Shown here: positions 27,662 through 35,996 of the stretch, piece by piece
Position numbering within the stretch: position 1 is the stretch's first letter
How the letters are laid out: every line of letters starts with the position of its first letter
NCBI GenBank assembly: GCA_963668615.2
Contig: CAXXCL010000003.1
Location: 868,001 to 932,000, forward strand
Source: JAAYPI01 sp963668615
GTDB taxonomy: Bacteria > Bacteroidota > Bacteroidia > Bacteroidales > Paludibacteraceae
Reading direction: 5' to 3'
DNA length: 64,000 nucleotides
Notes under the pieces: model-generated
What the model saw: only the letters and a program-made list of their open reading frames with translations
Told to the model about the DNA's origin: nothing
The model's database searches: none
Made by a program: the position numbers and the translations under genes

Positions 27662-27677
27662 TTCTTTGAACAAAGAA
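27662..27677. promoter_or_regulatory. Palindrome upstream of the export operon
   Basis: TTCTTTG (27662-27668), AA, CAAAGAA (27671-27677): perfect 7-bp arms, 52 bp before the TetR start codon. This is a candidate operator. No TAnnTTTG box was recognised next to it. Confidence 0.35.
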
Positions 27678-27745
27678 TCATTCTTTCAATAAAATCTCAC
27701 ATATTTAAATTAATTTAACATTTGGAAGGTGTAAAGGATGGTCGA

Positions 27746-27834
27746 TCAAAACATCTTTTTCTTGAACCAAAAAGCAACATTGACCAAAGCAATTAGAGAA
27801 ATTCCAACAGAAATAGGAAGGTTAAAATTCTTTT
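27746..27834 (-). pseudogene. Remnant of a membrane-protein C-terminus, possibly an Acr3-type arsenite permease
   Basis: Directly after arsC, in another frame, the minus strand encodes about 29 residues ending ISLIALVNVAFWFKKKMF and a TGA at 27746-27748. This is one hydrophobic helix followed by a Lys-rich tail, with no start codon and a stop just upstream. It resembles my recollection of the C-terminus of Acr3 arsenite permeases, which often follow arsC, but the match is too short to prove. Other membrane proteins could leave the same tail. Confidence 0.4.
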
Positions 27835-28259
27835 TTTATCGTTAATTTCAAATTTTCGAGATAAAACTGATAAAACATAGTCTTTATCTCATCTCGCACT
27901 CTGCGAAATTCACTCCAAATAAACTCTTCAGTCCCCGTTGTATGACTTGGGTCATCAAATCCTATATGTAAACGATGTTTGACTTTGCCAAAAAATGCAG
28001 GACATTCTTCATTGGCTCCACCGCAAACCGTAATTACATAATCCCAACCTTCATCCAAATATTTTTCTACAGAATCGGACGTGTGATGACTAATATCTAT
28101 TCCGGCTTCTTTCATAACAGCTACTGCCCTCTCATTTAGTTCTCCACTTGCTTGTGTGCCCGCGGAACAAACGGTTAAACTTTTATCGAACGATTGCAAA
28201 AAACCTTCCGCCATTTGAATGCGACAACTATTTCCTGTACAAAGAATTAATATTTTCAT
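27822..28259 (-). CDS. arsC: Thioredoxin-coupled arsenate reductase (low-molecular-weight phosphatase fold)
   Basis: A 145-residue protein. The phosphatase loop CTGNSCR (Cys7 to Arg13) is at the N-terminus. Cys79 and Cys86 (VCGGANEEC) complete the redox triad with the same spacing (72 and 7 residues) as Cys10/Cys82/Cys89 of the staphylococcal enzyme. The Asp of FDDPSH supplies the acid. It reduces arsenate to arsenite using thioredoxin. It follows the DUF190 gene by 72 bp on the same strand, may be read from the fluoride-responsive promoter, and is not accompanied by arsR or an intact arsenite pump. Confidence 0.88.
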   Translation of the reverse strand: MKILILCTGNSCRIQMAEGFLQSFDKSLTVCSAGTQASGELNERAVAVMKEAGIDISHHTSDSVEKYLDEGWDYVITVCGGANEECPAFFGKVKHRLHIGFDDPSHTTGTEEFIWSEFRRVRDEIKTMFYQFYLENLKLTIKKEF

Positions 28260-28331
28260 ATTTATTTTCTATTTGGCAACACCTTCCGATTCTCTTCTTT
28301 CAATTCAGCGTAAAACTTACATCGATTTAAA

Positions 28332-28700
28332 TTAAAAATTAAAAAAATTTGTTTTTGTTCCTTGTTTATACAATATTACATTTGTCTTTTCTGTAGTTAT
28401 CATACAACCATAACGGAGGTTCTCAAGCCATGGCAATATTTTTTCTGTAAACTTTTCAATTTTTTCCGCTTCATCAATAATTTCTATGACAACAGGTATT
28501 TTTTCGGTTATTTCCCAAAATTTAACAGAATGAATAACACTACTTGAACCATATCCCATTACACCCTTCAACACCGTAGCTCCAGCAAGACCGTATCGTT
28601 TGGCAGCAAAAACAATCATTTCATACAATGAGTTATTTTTAAACTTATCGGTATTGCTAATGAATATTCTCAACACTTTGGCTTCACCTTTAATTTCCAT
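28332..28700 (-). CDS. DUF190 protein
   Basis: A 122-residue protein of the DUF190 family, with a ferredoxin-like/PII-like fold. The family hallmarks are the LRIFISNTDKFKN start and the RYGLAGATVLKGVMGYG segment (about residues 35-51). DUF190 genes are frequently paired with crcB fluoride channels, and here the gene starts 2 bp after crcB. A regulatory or accessory role in fluoride export is inferred; the biochemical role is unknown. Confidence 0.9.
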   Translation of the reverse strand: MEIKGEAKVLRIFISNTDKFKNNSLYEMIVFAAKRYGLAGATVLKGVMGYGSSSVIHSVKFWEITEKIPVVIEIIDEAEKIEKFTEKILPWLENLRYGCMITTEKTNVILYKQGTKTNFFNF

Positions 28701-28702
28701 AA

Positions 28703-29080
28703 TTAAAATATTTTAATAATCAGATTTCCTAAATAAGTTGCTAAAATTCCGATGAAAACGCTTAAACTGACATATAAAGCAAAATAAAAGATGTTCCCAT
28801 CTTTGAGCAACGCCAAATTTTCATTGGCAAAAGTTGAAAAAGTAGTAAATCCTCCACAAAAACCAATCGTAAGAAACATTCGCCATTCGGCACTCATCAT
28901 ATTCGCATGCTCTGAAATGCCGTAAAACAAACCAATAAGAAAACATCCTATGATGTTTACAACAAATGTTCCGTAAGGAAAAGATGAAATAACCGCATTT
29001 TGAACAAATCGTGACACAAGAAACCGCGACACTCCACCTACAAAACTACCGGTACCAATAATGAACAAAATTCGTATCAT
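28703..29080 (-). CDS. crcB: Fluoride channel CrcB/Fluc
   Basis: A 125-residue membrane protein with four transmembrane helices, the size of a Fluc subunit that acts as an antiparallel dimer to expel fluoride. The motif GFCGGFTTFSTFANE (about residues 73-87) contains the conserved Phe and TTFS pore elements, and the N-terminal GGVSRFLVSR and FVVNIIGCFLIGL match the family. A fluoride riboswitch lies about 150 bp upstream, which gives direct support for the function. Confidence 0.96.
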   Translation of the reverse strand: MIRILFIIGTGSFVGGVSRFLVSRFVQNAVISSFPYGTFVVNIIGCFLIGLFYGISEHANMMSAEWRMFLTIGFCGGFTTFSTFANENLALLKDGNIFYFALYVSLSVFIGILATYLGNLIIKIF

Positions 29081-29194
29081 ATCATGACATTATTTATAAT
29101 TGCAAATTAAAATATCGAGTTGGGAAAAGACGAGCAAAAAGAAAAATTCTTCTTCAGAAAAAAGAACCTTGACTGATTTGTTTTTTAATATAAA

Positions 29195-29237
29195 CTTCCT
29201 ACGCATAATCTATTGGGATTATAATACGGTAGGAACT
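29195..29237 (-). promoter_or_regulatory. Alternative hairpin (candidate expression platform) of the fluoride riboswitch
   Basis: On the minus strand the riboswitch 3' strand (TTCCTACC region) can pair with a downstream GTAGGAA, continued by GTATTATAATC pairing imperfectly with GATTATGC around a CCAATA loop. The pairing would compete with the aptamer. The bases after it (GTTTATATT) are only moderately T-rich, so whether it terminates transcription is uncertain. Confidence 0.5.
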
Positions 29238-29284
29238 ATCAGCCAATTATTAGCGGTTTATTTCAGGGAAGTTCCATTCCCTAT
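29228..29284 (-). ncRNA. Fluoride riboswitch (crcB motif)
   Basis: The minus strand carries the conserved aptamer elements in order: GGGAATGGAACTTCCC, then AAACCGC, then GGCTGATAGTTCCTACC. These match the crcB-motif consensus (ATGG..UUC hairpin, AAACCGC, GCUGAU..CUCCUACC) closely. It lies between a promoter and crcB, whose product exports fluoride. Confidence 0.9.
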
Positions 29285-29293
29285 TCTTACCCA

Positions 29294-29325
29294 CAAAAGT
29301 AGCGATTTTTTCGACATATGAACAA
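29294..29325 (-). promoter_or_regulatory. Bacteroidota-type promoter of the fluoride operon
   Basis: Minus-strand TTG (29323-29325), 21 bp, TACTTTTG (29294-29301). The riboswitch begins about 10 nt downstream of the -7 box. Confidence 0.6.
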
Positions 29326-29334
29326 TTATTGCAT

Positions 29335-29369
29335 AAAAAAAACTGCTACCTTCCAAGATAGCAGTTTTT
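29335..29369 (-). terminator. Rho-independent terminator of mdh
   Basis: Minus-strand AAACTGCTA / TAGCAGTTT hairpin around TCTTGGAAGG, followed by eight T, about 20 bp after the mdh stop codon. Confidence 0.85.
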
Positions 29370-29388
29370 ATAACAATATTTAAATTGA

Positions 29389-30330
29389 TCAAATCAATTT
29401 CATTTCCGTCAAAATATCGTTTGTTTTGCGAGTAGCAGCTTCACTGGCAGCGAATTTTTCTTTTTCGTCTTTGTTCAAATCAAGTTCGACAATACGTTCG
29501 ATACCGTTTTTGCCAATAATAACAGGAACACCAATAGTAATATCTTTCACGCCGTATTCACCGTCAAGGTAAGTAGCACAAACGATCATTTTCTTTTGGT
29601 CTTTGATGATAGATTCAACCAAATAAGAAGATGCAGCACCCGGAGCCATCCAAGCAGAAGTTCCCAACAAACCTGTCAAAGTAGCACCACCAACCATAGT
29701 AGCTTTAGCAACTTCATCCAATTTTTCAGCACTTAACAAAGAGCTAACCGATAATCCTTTGTAAGTAGCAAAACGAGTAAGAGGAATCATAGTAGTATCT
29801 CCGTGTCCACCGATTACAAGACCTTCCACTTCGTTGGCATTGCAATTCAAAGCCTGGCTTAAGAAATATTTGAAACGAGAACTATCCAAAGCACCACCCA
29901 TACCGATAACTCGGTTACGAGGTAAGCCTGTTGATTTGATAGTTAAGTATGCCATTGGATCCATTGGATTAGCAACAATAACAAGAATAGCATTGGGAGA
30001 ATATTTTAGGACACTTGATACAACACTTTTCACAATCCCTGCGTTTACGCCGATTAAATCTTCACGAGTCATACCCGGCTTACGAGGAATACCTGATGTG
30101 ATAACAACAACATCTGAATCTGATGTTTGTGAATAATCATTGGTACATCCTTTTACCACGGTGTCAAATCCGACTAACTGGGCAGTTTGCATAATATCCA
30201 TGGCCTTGCCTTCTGCTACACCCTCTTTTACGTCGATTAAAACGACTTCATTTGCTACTTCATTAATTGCTAATACGTTAGCACAGGTAGCACCAACATT
30301 TCCTGCACCAACAACGGTTACTTTTGACAT
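29389..30330 (-). CDS. mdh: Malate dehydrogenase
   Basis: A 313-residue NAD-dependent dehydrogenase of the LDH-like MDH branch, interconverting malate and oxaloacetate. The Rossmann motif GAGNVGA is at 8-14 with Asp33 as the NAD-selecting residue. Substrate-loop arginines are Arg83 and Arg89 (IPRKPGMTR), Arg152 follows Asp149, and His176 is in GGHGDTT. The start ATG at 30330 gives the classical MSKVTVVGAGN. It is monocistronic with its own terminator. Two overlapping CAAAAATA patterns upstream could be -7 boxes, but neither has a well-spaced -33. Confidence 0.96.
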   Translation of the reverse strand: MSKVTVVGAGNVGATCANVLAINEVANEVVLIDVKEGVAEGKAMDIMQTAQLVGFDTVVKGCTNDYSQTSDSDVVVITSGIPRKPGMTREDLIGVNAGIVKSVVSSVLKYSPNAILVIVANPMDPMAYLTIKSTGLPRNRVIGMGGALDSSRFKYFLSQALNCNANEVEGLVIGGHGDTTMIPLTRFATYKGLSVSSLLSAEKLDEVAKATMVGGATLTGLLGTSAWMAPGAASSYLVESIIKDQKKMIVCATYLDGEYGVKDITIGVPVIIGKNGIERIVELDLNKDEKEKFAASEAATRKTNDILTEMKLI

Positions 30331-30565
30331 AATTCTTTTATTTTTAAATTGTTAATTTCTAATTCATACAAAAATAATACTTATTCTTTCAAAAATAATA
30401 TTTCAAAGAAATTTTTGTGATTTTTTTATTTTTTAAAACTTTCTGTCCGTTTTTCTTATAAAATAAACCCTAACCTTCTGCATATGTTTTGGTTACTTTT
30501 CCACACAAAACCTGTTAATTTTACAAAAAATGCCGTTGGGTCAACCTCAAATCCATTAAATTCTC

Positions 30566-30573
30566 TACTTTTG
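30566..30573 (+). promoter_or_regulatory. Candidate -7 box of porW/sprE
   Basis: TACTTTTG, 30 bp before the TTG start codon. A TTG lies further upstream, but at a 27-bp spacing, which is too long. The remaining 235 bp between mdh and this box shows only AT-rich sequence. Confidence 0.4.
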
Positions 30574-30603
30574 TGAAATCAAAATCTTTTAAACGGTATT
30601 ACT

Positions 30604-33402
30604 TTGAAAAAGCATATCAACTATATTCTTATCGAATTCTGTTTTCTACTGCTTCTTTGCCAATGTTCTACGAAACAAAACACCTCGATGTCTCGTGGTT
30701 ATCAAGACTTTGCGACTCGCTATAATGTTTATTTTAATGCCAACGAAAGCTACAAAAAAGGTATAGAAAAAATTAACAAGAAAGGCAAAGACAATTATTC
30801 CGACATTCTGCCCATTTATCCTATAAGCAAACACGAAAATGCAACTGTTGCTACAGCTGAAATGGATGTTTGCATCGAAAAATGCCAAAAAGCCATTAAA
30901 ACGCATTCGATAAAAAAGAAACCAAAAAAAGACTCAAAAAAATCAAAAGACCCTAAATATGAGGCATTTCTGAAAAAAGAAGAATACAATGACATGATAG
31001 AAAAGTCGTGGGTACTTTTAGGAAAGGCTCAATTTCACAAAGCCGATTTTTTAGCGGCAGGTTCTTCTTTTACGTACGCCATTCGCCATTATTCCGAAAA
31101 TACAACTCTTTGTACAGAAGCAAACATTTGGCTCGCTCGTTGTTATGCCGAAATGAGTTGGTTTTACGAAGCAGAAAATATTTTAAATAAACTCAACGAC
31201 AAAAGTTTTACTTCTGCCACAACACAACTTTTTGTATTTACGAAAGCTGATTTATTGCTAAAAGAAAAACAATACGATGAAGCCATTCCCTTTTTGGAAA
31301 CAGCTTTACATAGCACCAATAAAAAAACAGAAAAAGCCCGTATTGCCTTCATTTTGGGACAACTATACGAACTAAACAATCGATATGACAAAGCATTTGA
31401 ATCCTATTCGTTAGTCATAAAACAAAATCCACCCTATGAAATGGCCTTCAATGCTACACTGAAAAAAGCCCAATCGTACCAAGGAGCCGATAACAAAAAG
31501 ATTTTGAAACAGTTGAATAATTTTGCAAAGGATCCAAAAAACAAAAAATACCTTGATCAAATCTATTGTGCCATTGCCAAACTGTACCAACGTAACGGTA
31601 AAAAAGATTTGGCTATCGAAAACTACAAACTTGCTATTAAGAAGAGCACTCGCAATGGAGTGGAAAAAGCGGAAGCTCTACTCAGTTTGGGTAAAATTTA
31701 CTACGATGATAGAAAATATTTGTTGGCACAACCCTTGTATAACGAAGCTTTACCTCTTATCTCAAGAGAGTATGACAACTACAAAGAATTAAAAAAACTT
31801 GCTGACAACTTAAACGATTTGGCAACCAACTACAATACCGTAGTTTTGCAAGATAGCTTGCAAATGCTCTCTCAATTATCTGAAGCAGAAAGAGTTGAAA
31901 AAATCAAAAAGGTAATAGCCGAAAAAGAAAAGGAAAAGGAAGAAATCAAAAAGAAGACTGAAGAAGACGCTCGTTTACAAGAAATCGAAACCGAAAGTTC
32001 TGTTCCTGTAATACCCGGTCTTGCTTTAGGAGAATCGAGTGATAAGTCGTGGTACTTTTACAATCCGACCTTAGTAGCCAAAGGTAAAATTGAATTTCAA
32101 CGTAAATGGGGACAACGAGCCTTGGAGGACAACTGGAGAAGAAAAAATAAAGCTTCATTAAACCAAGAAATACAAGAAACGGAACAAAATACAGACTCAA
32201 CGAATACAGCAGATACAACGGCAATTGGAGAAAAAGCAACGAAAAAAAAGGTATTAACGGACAAAGATGTTGAATATTACTTGCAACAAATTCCTTTTAC
32301 TGAAGCCCAAAAAGAAGCTTCTAACAAGCTGATAGAAGAAAGTTTATACAATCTGTTCCTTATTTACGAAGAAAAATTGCAAAATTATCCGTTAGCAGAA
32401 GATACTTTTGAGGAGTTAGAGCGTCGTTTCCCAAAATTCAAACAAATGCCCGATGCCATGTTCCATGCCTACCAATTATATTTAAGAACTGAAAATACAG
32501 CGAAAGCCGAAGAATATAAGCAGAAAATAATTGCTAATTTCCCCGAGTCCAAATATGCCATCGTTTTAAAAAATCCGGATGCTCTTAATGAAATGAATGA
32601 GTTAAGCTCAAAAGAAGAAAGTTTATATCAAGAAACATACGCGGCATTTCTGAAAAATGACTTTGATAAAGTGCTAACCAATAGCGAAATTGCCCAAAAG
32701 GAACTTCCATTTTCCAAACTATTACCTAAATTTTTATTCTTGGAAGCCTTAACCACAGGCAAAAAAGAAGGTAAAGAAAAGTTCAAGGAAAAAATGGAGA
32801 AACTGGTAAAAACCTATCCGACAAGTGAAGTTACACCAATGGCAAGAGATATGATTGCTTTGGTCAATCAAGGACAGGAAATTTTGTCGACACCTTCGAA
32901 CGGAAACTTATTGGCACAACGCGAAACCATTGTTTCAGAAGAAAAATTTGCTGAAAACATTGCAAAAGCAGGTTTCAAATACGAACCTGAAACAAAGCAC
33001 ATATTCGTTTTGTTAATTCAAGGCTCCGAGGACGAAAAAAACAGGATGGTATTCGAAATCGCATCATATAACTTCACACGTTTTATGATTAAAGACTTTG
33101 ATATGCAAGTCCGTAAATTGGATGAAAAATTGTATGCTATAGCCGTTATGGGCTTAGAAAATTTGGCAGAAGCCGCTTGGTATCAAAAATCCATTCTCGG
33201 AAACAACTCTATTCAAGAAACACTGAAAGGAAAAAATTATAAGGGCTTTGTTATTTCCGAAACAAATTTTAAAGGCGTATTTGATAAAGAAACTCTACAA
33301 AAATACCTCGAATTCTACATTAACAACAACCTCGAAGTAAAAGAACCCGATGTAGTTAAAAAATTGGAAGAAGAAAACGGTTTCGTAAAAGGAGAAAAAT
33401 AA
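30604..33402 (+). CDS. Type IX secretion system lipoprotein PorW/SprE (TPR protein)
   Basis: A 932-residue TPR lipoprotein. After the lipoprotein signal (FLLLLCQC, Cys21) comes the family hallmark TARYNVYFNA-like segment (here FATRYNVYFNANESY, about residues 36-50). Tetratricopeptide repeats follow (about 130-420), then a Lys/Glu-rich coiled region, and further TPR-like units near the C-terminus. PorW/SprE is required for T9SS secretion and gliding in Bacteroidota. The start codon is TTG: a stop (TGA 30574-30576) lies upstream in frame, and the first ATG is residue 29, after the lipobox. It is followed by an outer-membrane barrel gene 66 bp later. Confidence 0.85.
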   Translation: MKKHINYILIEFCFLLLLCQCSTKQNTSMSRGYQDFATRYNVYFNANESYKKGIEKINKKGKDNYSDILPIYPISKHENATVATAEMDVCIEKCQKAIKTHSIKKKPKKDSKKSKDPKYEAFLKKEEYNDMIEKSWVLLGKAQFHKADFLAAGSSFTYAIRHYSENTTLCTEANIWLARCYAEMSWFYEAENILNKLNDKSFTSATTQLFVFTKADLLLKEKQYDEAIPFLETALHSTNKKTEKARIAFILGQLYELNNRYDKAFESYSLVIKQNPPYEMAFNATLKKAQSYQGADNKKILKQLNNFAKDPKNKKYLDQIYCAIAKLYQRNGKKDLAIENYKLAIKKSTRNGVEKAEALLSLGKIYYDDRKYLLAQPLYNEALPLISREYDNYKELKKLADNLNDLATNYNTVVLQDSLQMLSQLSEAERVEKIKKVIAEKEKEKEEIKKKTEEDARLQEIETESSVPVIPGLALGESSDKSWYFYNPTLVAKGKIEFQRKWGQRALEDNWRRKNKASLNQEIQETEQNTDSTNTADTTAIGEKATKKKVLTDKDVEYYLQQIPFTEAQKEASNKLIEESLYNLFLIYEEKLQNYPLAEDTFEELERRFPKFKQMPDAMFHAYQLYLRTENTAKAEEYKQKIIANFPESKYAIVLKNPDALNEMNELSSKEESLYQETYAAFLKNDFDKVLTNSEIAQKELPFSKLLPKFLFLEALTTGKKEGKEKFKEKMEKLVKTYPTSEVTPMARDMIALVNQGQEILSTPSNGNLLAQRETIVSEEKFAENIAKAGFKYEPETKHIFVLLIQGSEDEKNRMVFEIASYNFTRFMIKDFDMQVRKLDEKLYAIAVMGLENLAEAAWYQKSILGNNSIQETLKGKNYKGFVISETNFKGVFDKETLQKYLEFYINNNLEVKEPDVVKKLEEENGFVKGEK

Positions 33403-33468
33403 ACCGATTATACCTGACTTTTCTTTCCAAGAATAATGAATAGAATAAGCTTTTAAATAAACAAACAC

Positions 33469-35919
33469 ATGAGTCGGAAGGTTTTTTTATCGCTCGTAAT
33501 ATTATTTACGACAACAGTTATTACTCCTCTTTTTTCTCAGACAAAAACAGATACAACATATTCGGTAAAAGGGATTGTTGTCGATTCCATTTCCACCGAA
33601 ACTATCCCATACGCCACTATTTCCGTTGCGGAGATTACTAAACCTGACGTTTATCTGAAAAGATTGGCGACAGAAAACAACGGTGCCTTTGATATCATAC
33701 TGAACAAAGCCGGCAATTATTTCCTGACATTTGAATCGACTGGTCTAAAGAAAAAACAAATGAAAATTACAATCATTGGCGGTCAAAAAAAGCTGGAACT
33801 TGGCAAAATTCTTTTATCACCATCGCAACTATCTGAAGTAACAGTGATGGCAATCAAACCTTTGGTGAAAGTGGATATGGATAAGATTAGCTACGACATG
33901 AAATCGGATCCGGAGGCACAATCCTCCAATACCTTGGATATGTTACGAAAAGTCCCCATGGTTACCGTTGACGGAGAAGATAAAATACAACTCAAAGGTT
34001 CCTCCAATTTTAAAATTTACGTGAATGGCAAGCCATCGGGCATGATGACAAACAATCCATCACAGGTGTTAAAAAGCATTCCCGCATCAAGCATAAAAAA
34101 AATTGAAGTAATTACCGACCCCGGAGCTAAATATGATGCTGAAGGCGTAGGTGGAATCATCAACATTGTGATGGAGCATGCATTGAACGGCTTTACAGGA
34201 ACAGTTCGCGGTTCAGTTAATTCAAAAGGCTACAATGGAGGGACATACCTATCAACCAAAAAAGGAAAGTTCGGATTGACAACGAATCTAAATTATAATT
34301 ATCAACACGCAAAAGACCAAACCTACGAAAGAAATGTTGAGAATTTTAATTCGCAATCTGTCAAGTACATTTCACAATACTCTCATTCCGATACAAAATA
34401 CCGTTTTTATTACGGTAATATTGAAGCAAGCTACGAATTTGATTCCCTCAATTTAGTAAGTTTGACAGTCGGCGGATACATCGGTGGAGATTCTCCTGCC
34501 GATGATGCGGGTACTTGTTCGATGAACGCATTGAAAGATACCCTTTCGGCATTCAAACAATTAACTAAAAGTCAAAATGATTGGGGAGGCATTGATGTAT
34601 CGTTTGATTACCAACACACATTCAAGAAACCGCAACAGCTACTTACAATATCGTATAAACTAAACTGGACACCTAACAAAACGGATAATACGTCAGAAGT
34701 GACGGAAGTACTGAATTATGCGGGTTACAAACAACATATTTTATATGATGCCAACGGTAATGAGCACACATTTCAGGTGGATTATACAGAACCATTTGGT
34801 AAAATTCATACCCTTGATGGCGGAGTAAAATATATCTTACGACTAAACAACAGTATCAATAACTATTATCTGCAAAACGGTTTAACACAAGAGTGGGAAC
34901 CTATGCCTAATCAACCTAAAAATAACCTGAATCAAACCCAAAATATTTTGGGAACTTATGCAAGTTACACATTGAAATTAAGTAAATTCAGTCTCAAAAG
35001 TGGAGTCCGTTTCGAAGGAACATTTTCGGAAATTGAATTGGCAGATACGAGTTTTCATGTAAATTTTCAGAATTTGGTGCCTTCTGTAACTGTCAGTTAT
35101 AAGCTGAATGATGCTAACAATATCAAATTAAGCTATAACCAGCGAATCAGCCGCCCGGGAATTTGGTACTTGAATCCTTTTCTCGACAATTCCAATCCAT
35201 ACGCTCTCTCACAGGGAAATCCGGATTTAAAACCTGAGATAGACAATTCTTTTTCATTCAATTACAGTTATATCAATCCGAAATTAACGATAAATAGCAG
35301 TATTTCTACCTCTTTTACTGACAATGCAATTGAAAGTGTGAGCAAAGCATTAAACGATACGGTTACTTACAGCACGTATAAAAACATCGGAATAACCAAA
35401 AATACAGGGTTATCGTTGTATGCCAACTGGCAAGCTAACAAATCAATAAAAGTGGGTGTAAATGGAAATTTGAATTACATATACATGGACACAAACGATG
35501 GAAGCGGTTTAAATAACGAGGGCTTCAATTATAGTGTTTCAATCAATGGCGGATTTACACTGCCGACTGAAATCAAGTTAACTACCTACGGTGGTTATTA
35601 TTCCCCCGGAATTGCCTTACAAGGTGAAAACTCCAGATCCTATTATTATGGAATGTCTTTGGGTCGCGACTTTTTAAAGAAAAGATTAAATGTTTCGCTC
35701 TACGCCAGAAATCCATTCTTGGGAAAAAACTACTATTCCGACTACACAGAAACTACCGATTACAGAGCTAACAGTAAATATTCATATAAACCACAATCTT
35801 TCGGAATCTCCGTTTCTTACCGCTTTGGAGAACTAAAAGATGAAATTAAAAAAGTGCAAAAAACCATCGAAAATGATGATGTAAAAGGCGGTGGAAACAA
35901 GGGCGGTGGAGGAAATTAA
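33469..35919 (+). CDS. Outer-membrane beta-barrel protein with carboxypeptidase-regulatory-like domain (TonB-receptor-like)
   Basis: An 816-residue outer-membrane protein. The signal peptide ends near PLFSQT. A CarboxypepD_reg-like beta domain (about 30-120, VKGIVVDSISTETIPYATIS) precedes a plug-like domain (about 135-240, with DMLRKVPMVTVDG and GGIINIVM). A large barrel of the OMP_b-brl_3 type (about 260-790) follows, and a Gly-rich tail (GGGNKGGGGN) ends it. Such proteins are annotated as outer-membrane beta-barrel or TonB-dependent receptor; there is no SusD partner nearby. The transported substrate is unknown. It may be co-transcribed with porW/sprE. Confidence 0.85.
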   Translation: MSRKVFLSLVILFTTTVITPLFSQTKTDTTYSVKGIVVDSISTETIPYATISVAEITKPDVYLKRLATENNGAFDIILNKAGNYFLTFESTGLKKKQMKITIIGGQKKLELGKILLSPSQLSEVTVMAIKPLVKVDMDKISYDMKSDPEAQSSNTLDMLRKVPMVTVDGEDKIQLKGSSNFKIYVNGKPSGMMTNNPSQVLKSIPASSIKKIEVITDPGAKYDAEGVGGIINIVMEHALNGFTGTVRGSVNSKGYNGGTYLSTKKGKFGLTTNLNYNYQHAKDQTYERNVENFNSQSVKYISQYSHSDTKYRFYYGNIEASYEFDSLNLVSLTVGGYIGGDSPADDAGTCSMNALKDTLSAFKQLTKSQNDWGGIDVSFDYQHTFKKPQQLLTISYKLNWTPNKTDNTSEVTEVLNYAGYKQHILYDANGNEHTFQVDYTEPFGKIHTLDGGVKYILRLNNSINNYYLQNGLTQEWEPMPNQPKNNLNQTQNILGTYASYTLKLSKFSLKSGVRFEGTFSEIELADTSFHVNFQNLVPSVTVSYKLNDANNIKLSYNQRISRPGIWYLNPFLDNSNPYALSQGNPDLKPEIDNSFSFNYSYINPKLTINSSISTSFTDNAIESVSKALNDTVTYSTYKNIGITKNTGLSLYANWQANKSIKVGVNGNLNYIYMDTNDGSGLNNEGFNYSVSINGGFTLPTEIKLTTYGGYYSPGIALQGENSRSYYYGMSLGRDFLKKRLNVSLYARNPFLGKNYYSDYTETTDYRANSKYSYKPQSFGISVSYRFGELKDEIKKVQKTIENDDVKGGGNKGGGGN

Positions 35920-35996
35920 TTGAGAGTAATTAGAAGTTGTAATCTACACATCCATAATACCGTAAATACTTGATTTTATCACAGAGAATAATAACT

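Noticed and set aside
30360..30400. mdh promoter at CAAAAATA repeats
   Set aside because: Two possible -7 boxes exist on the minus strand, but neither has a -33 element at an acceptable distance, so no promoter was called.
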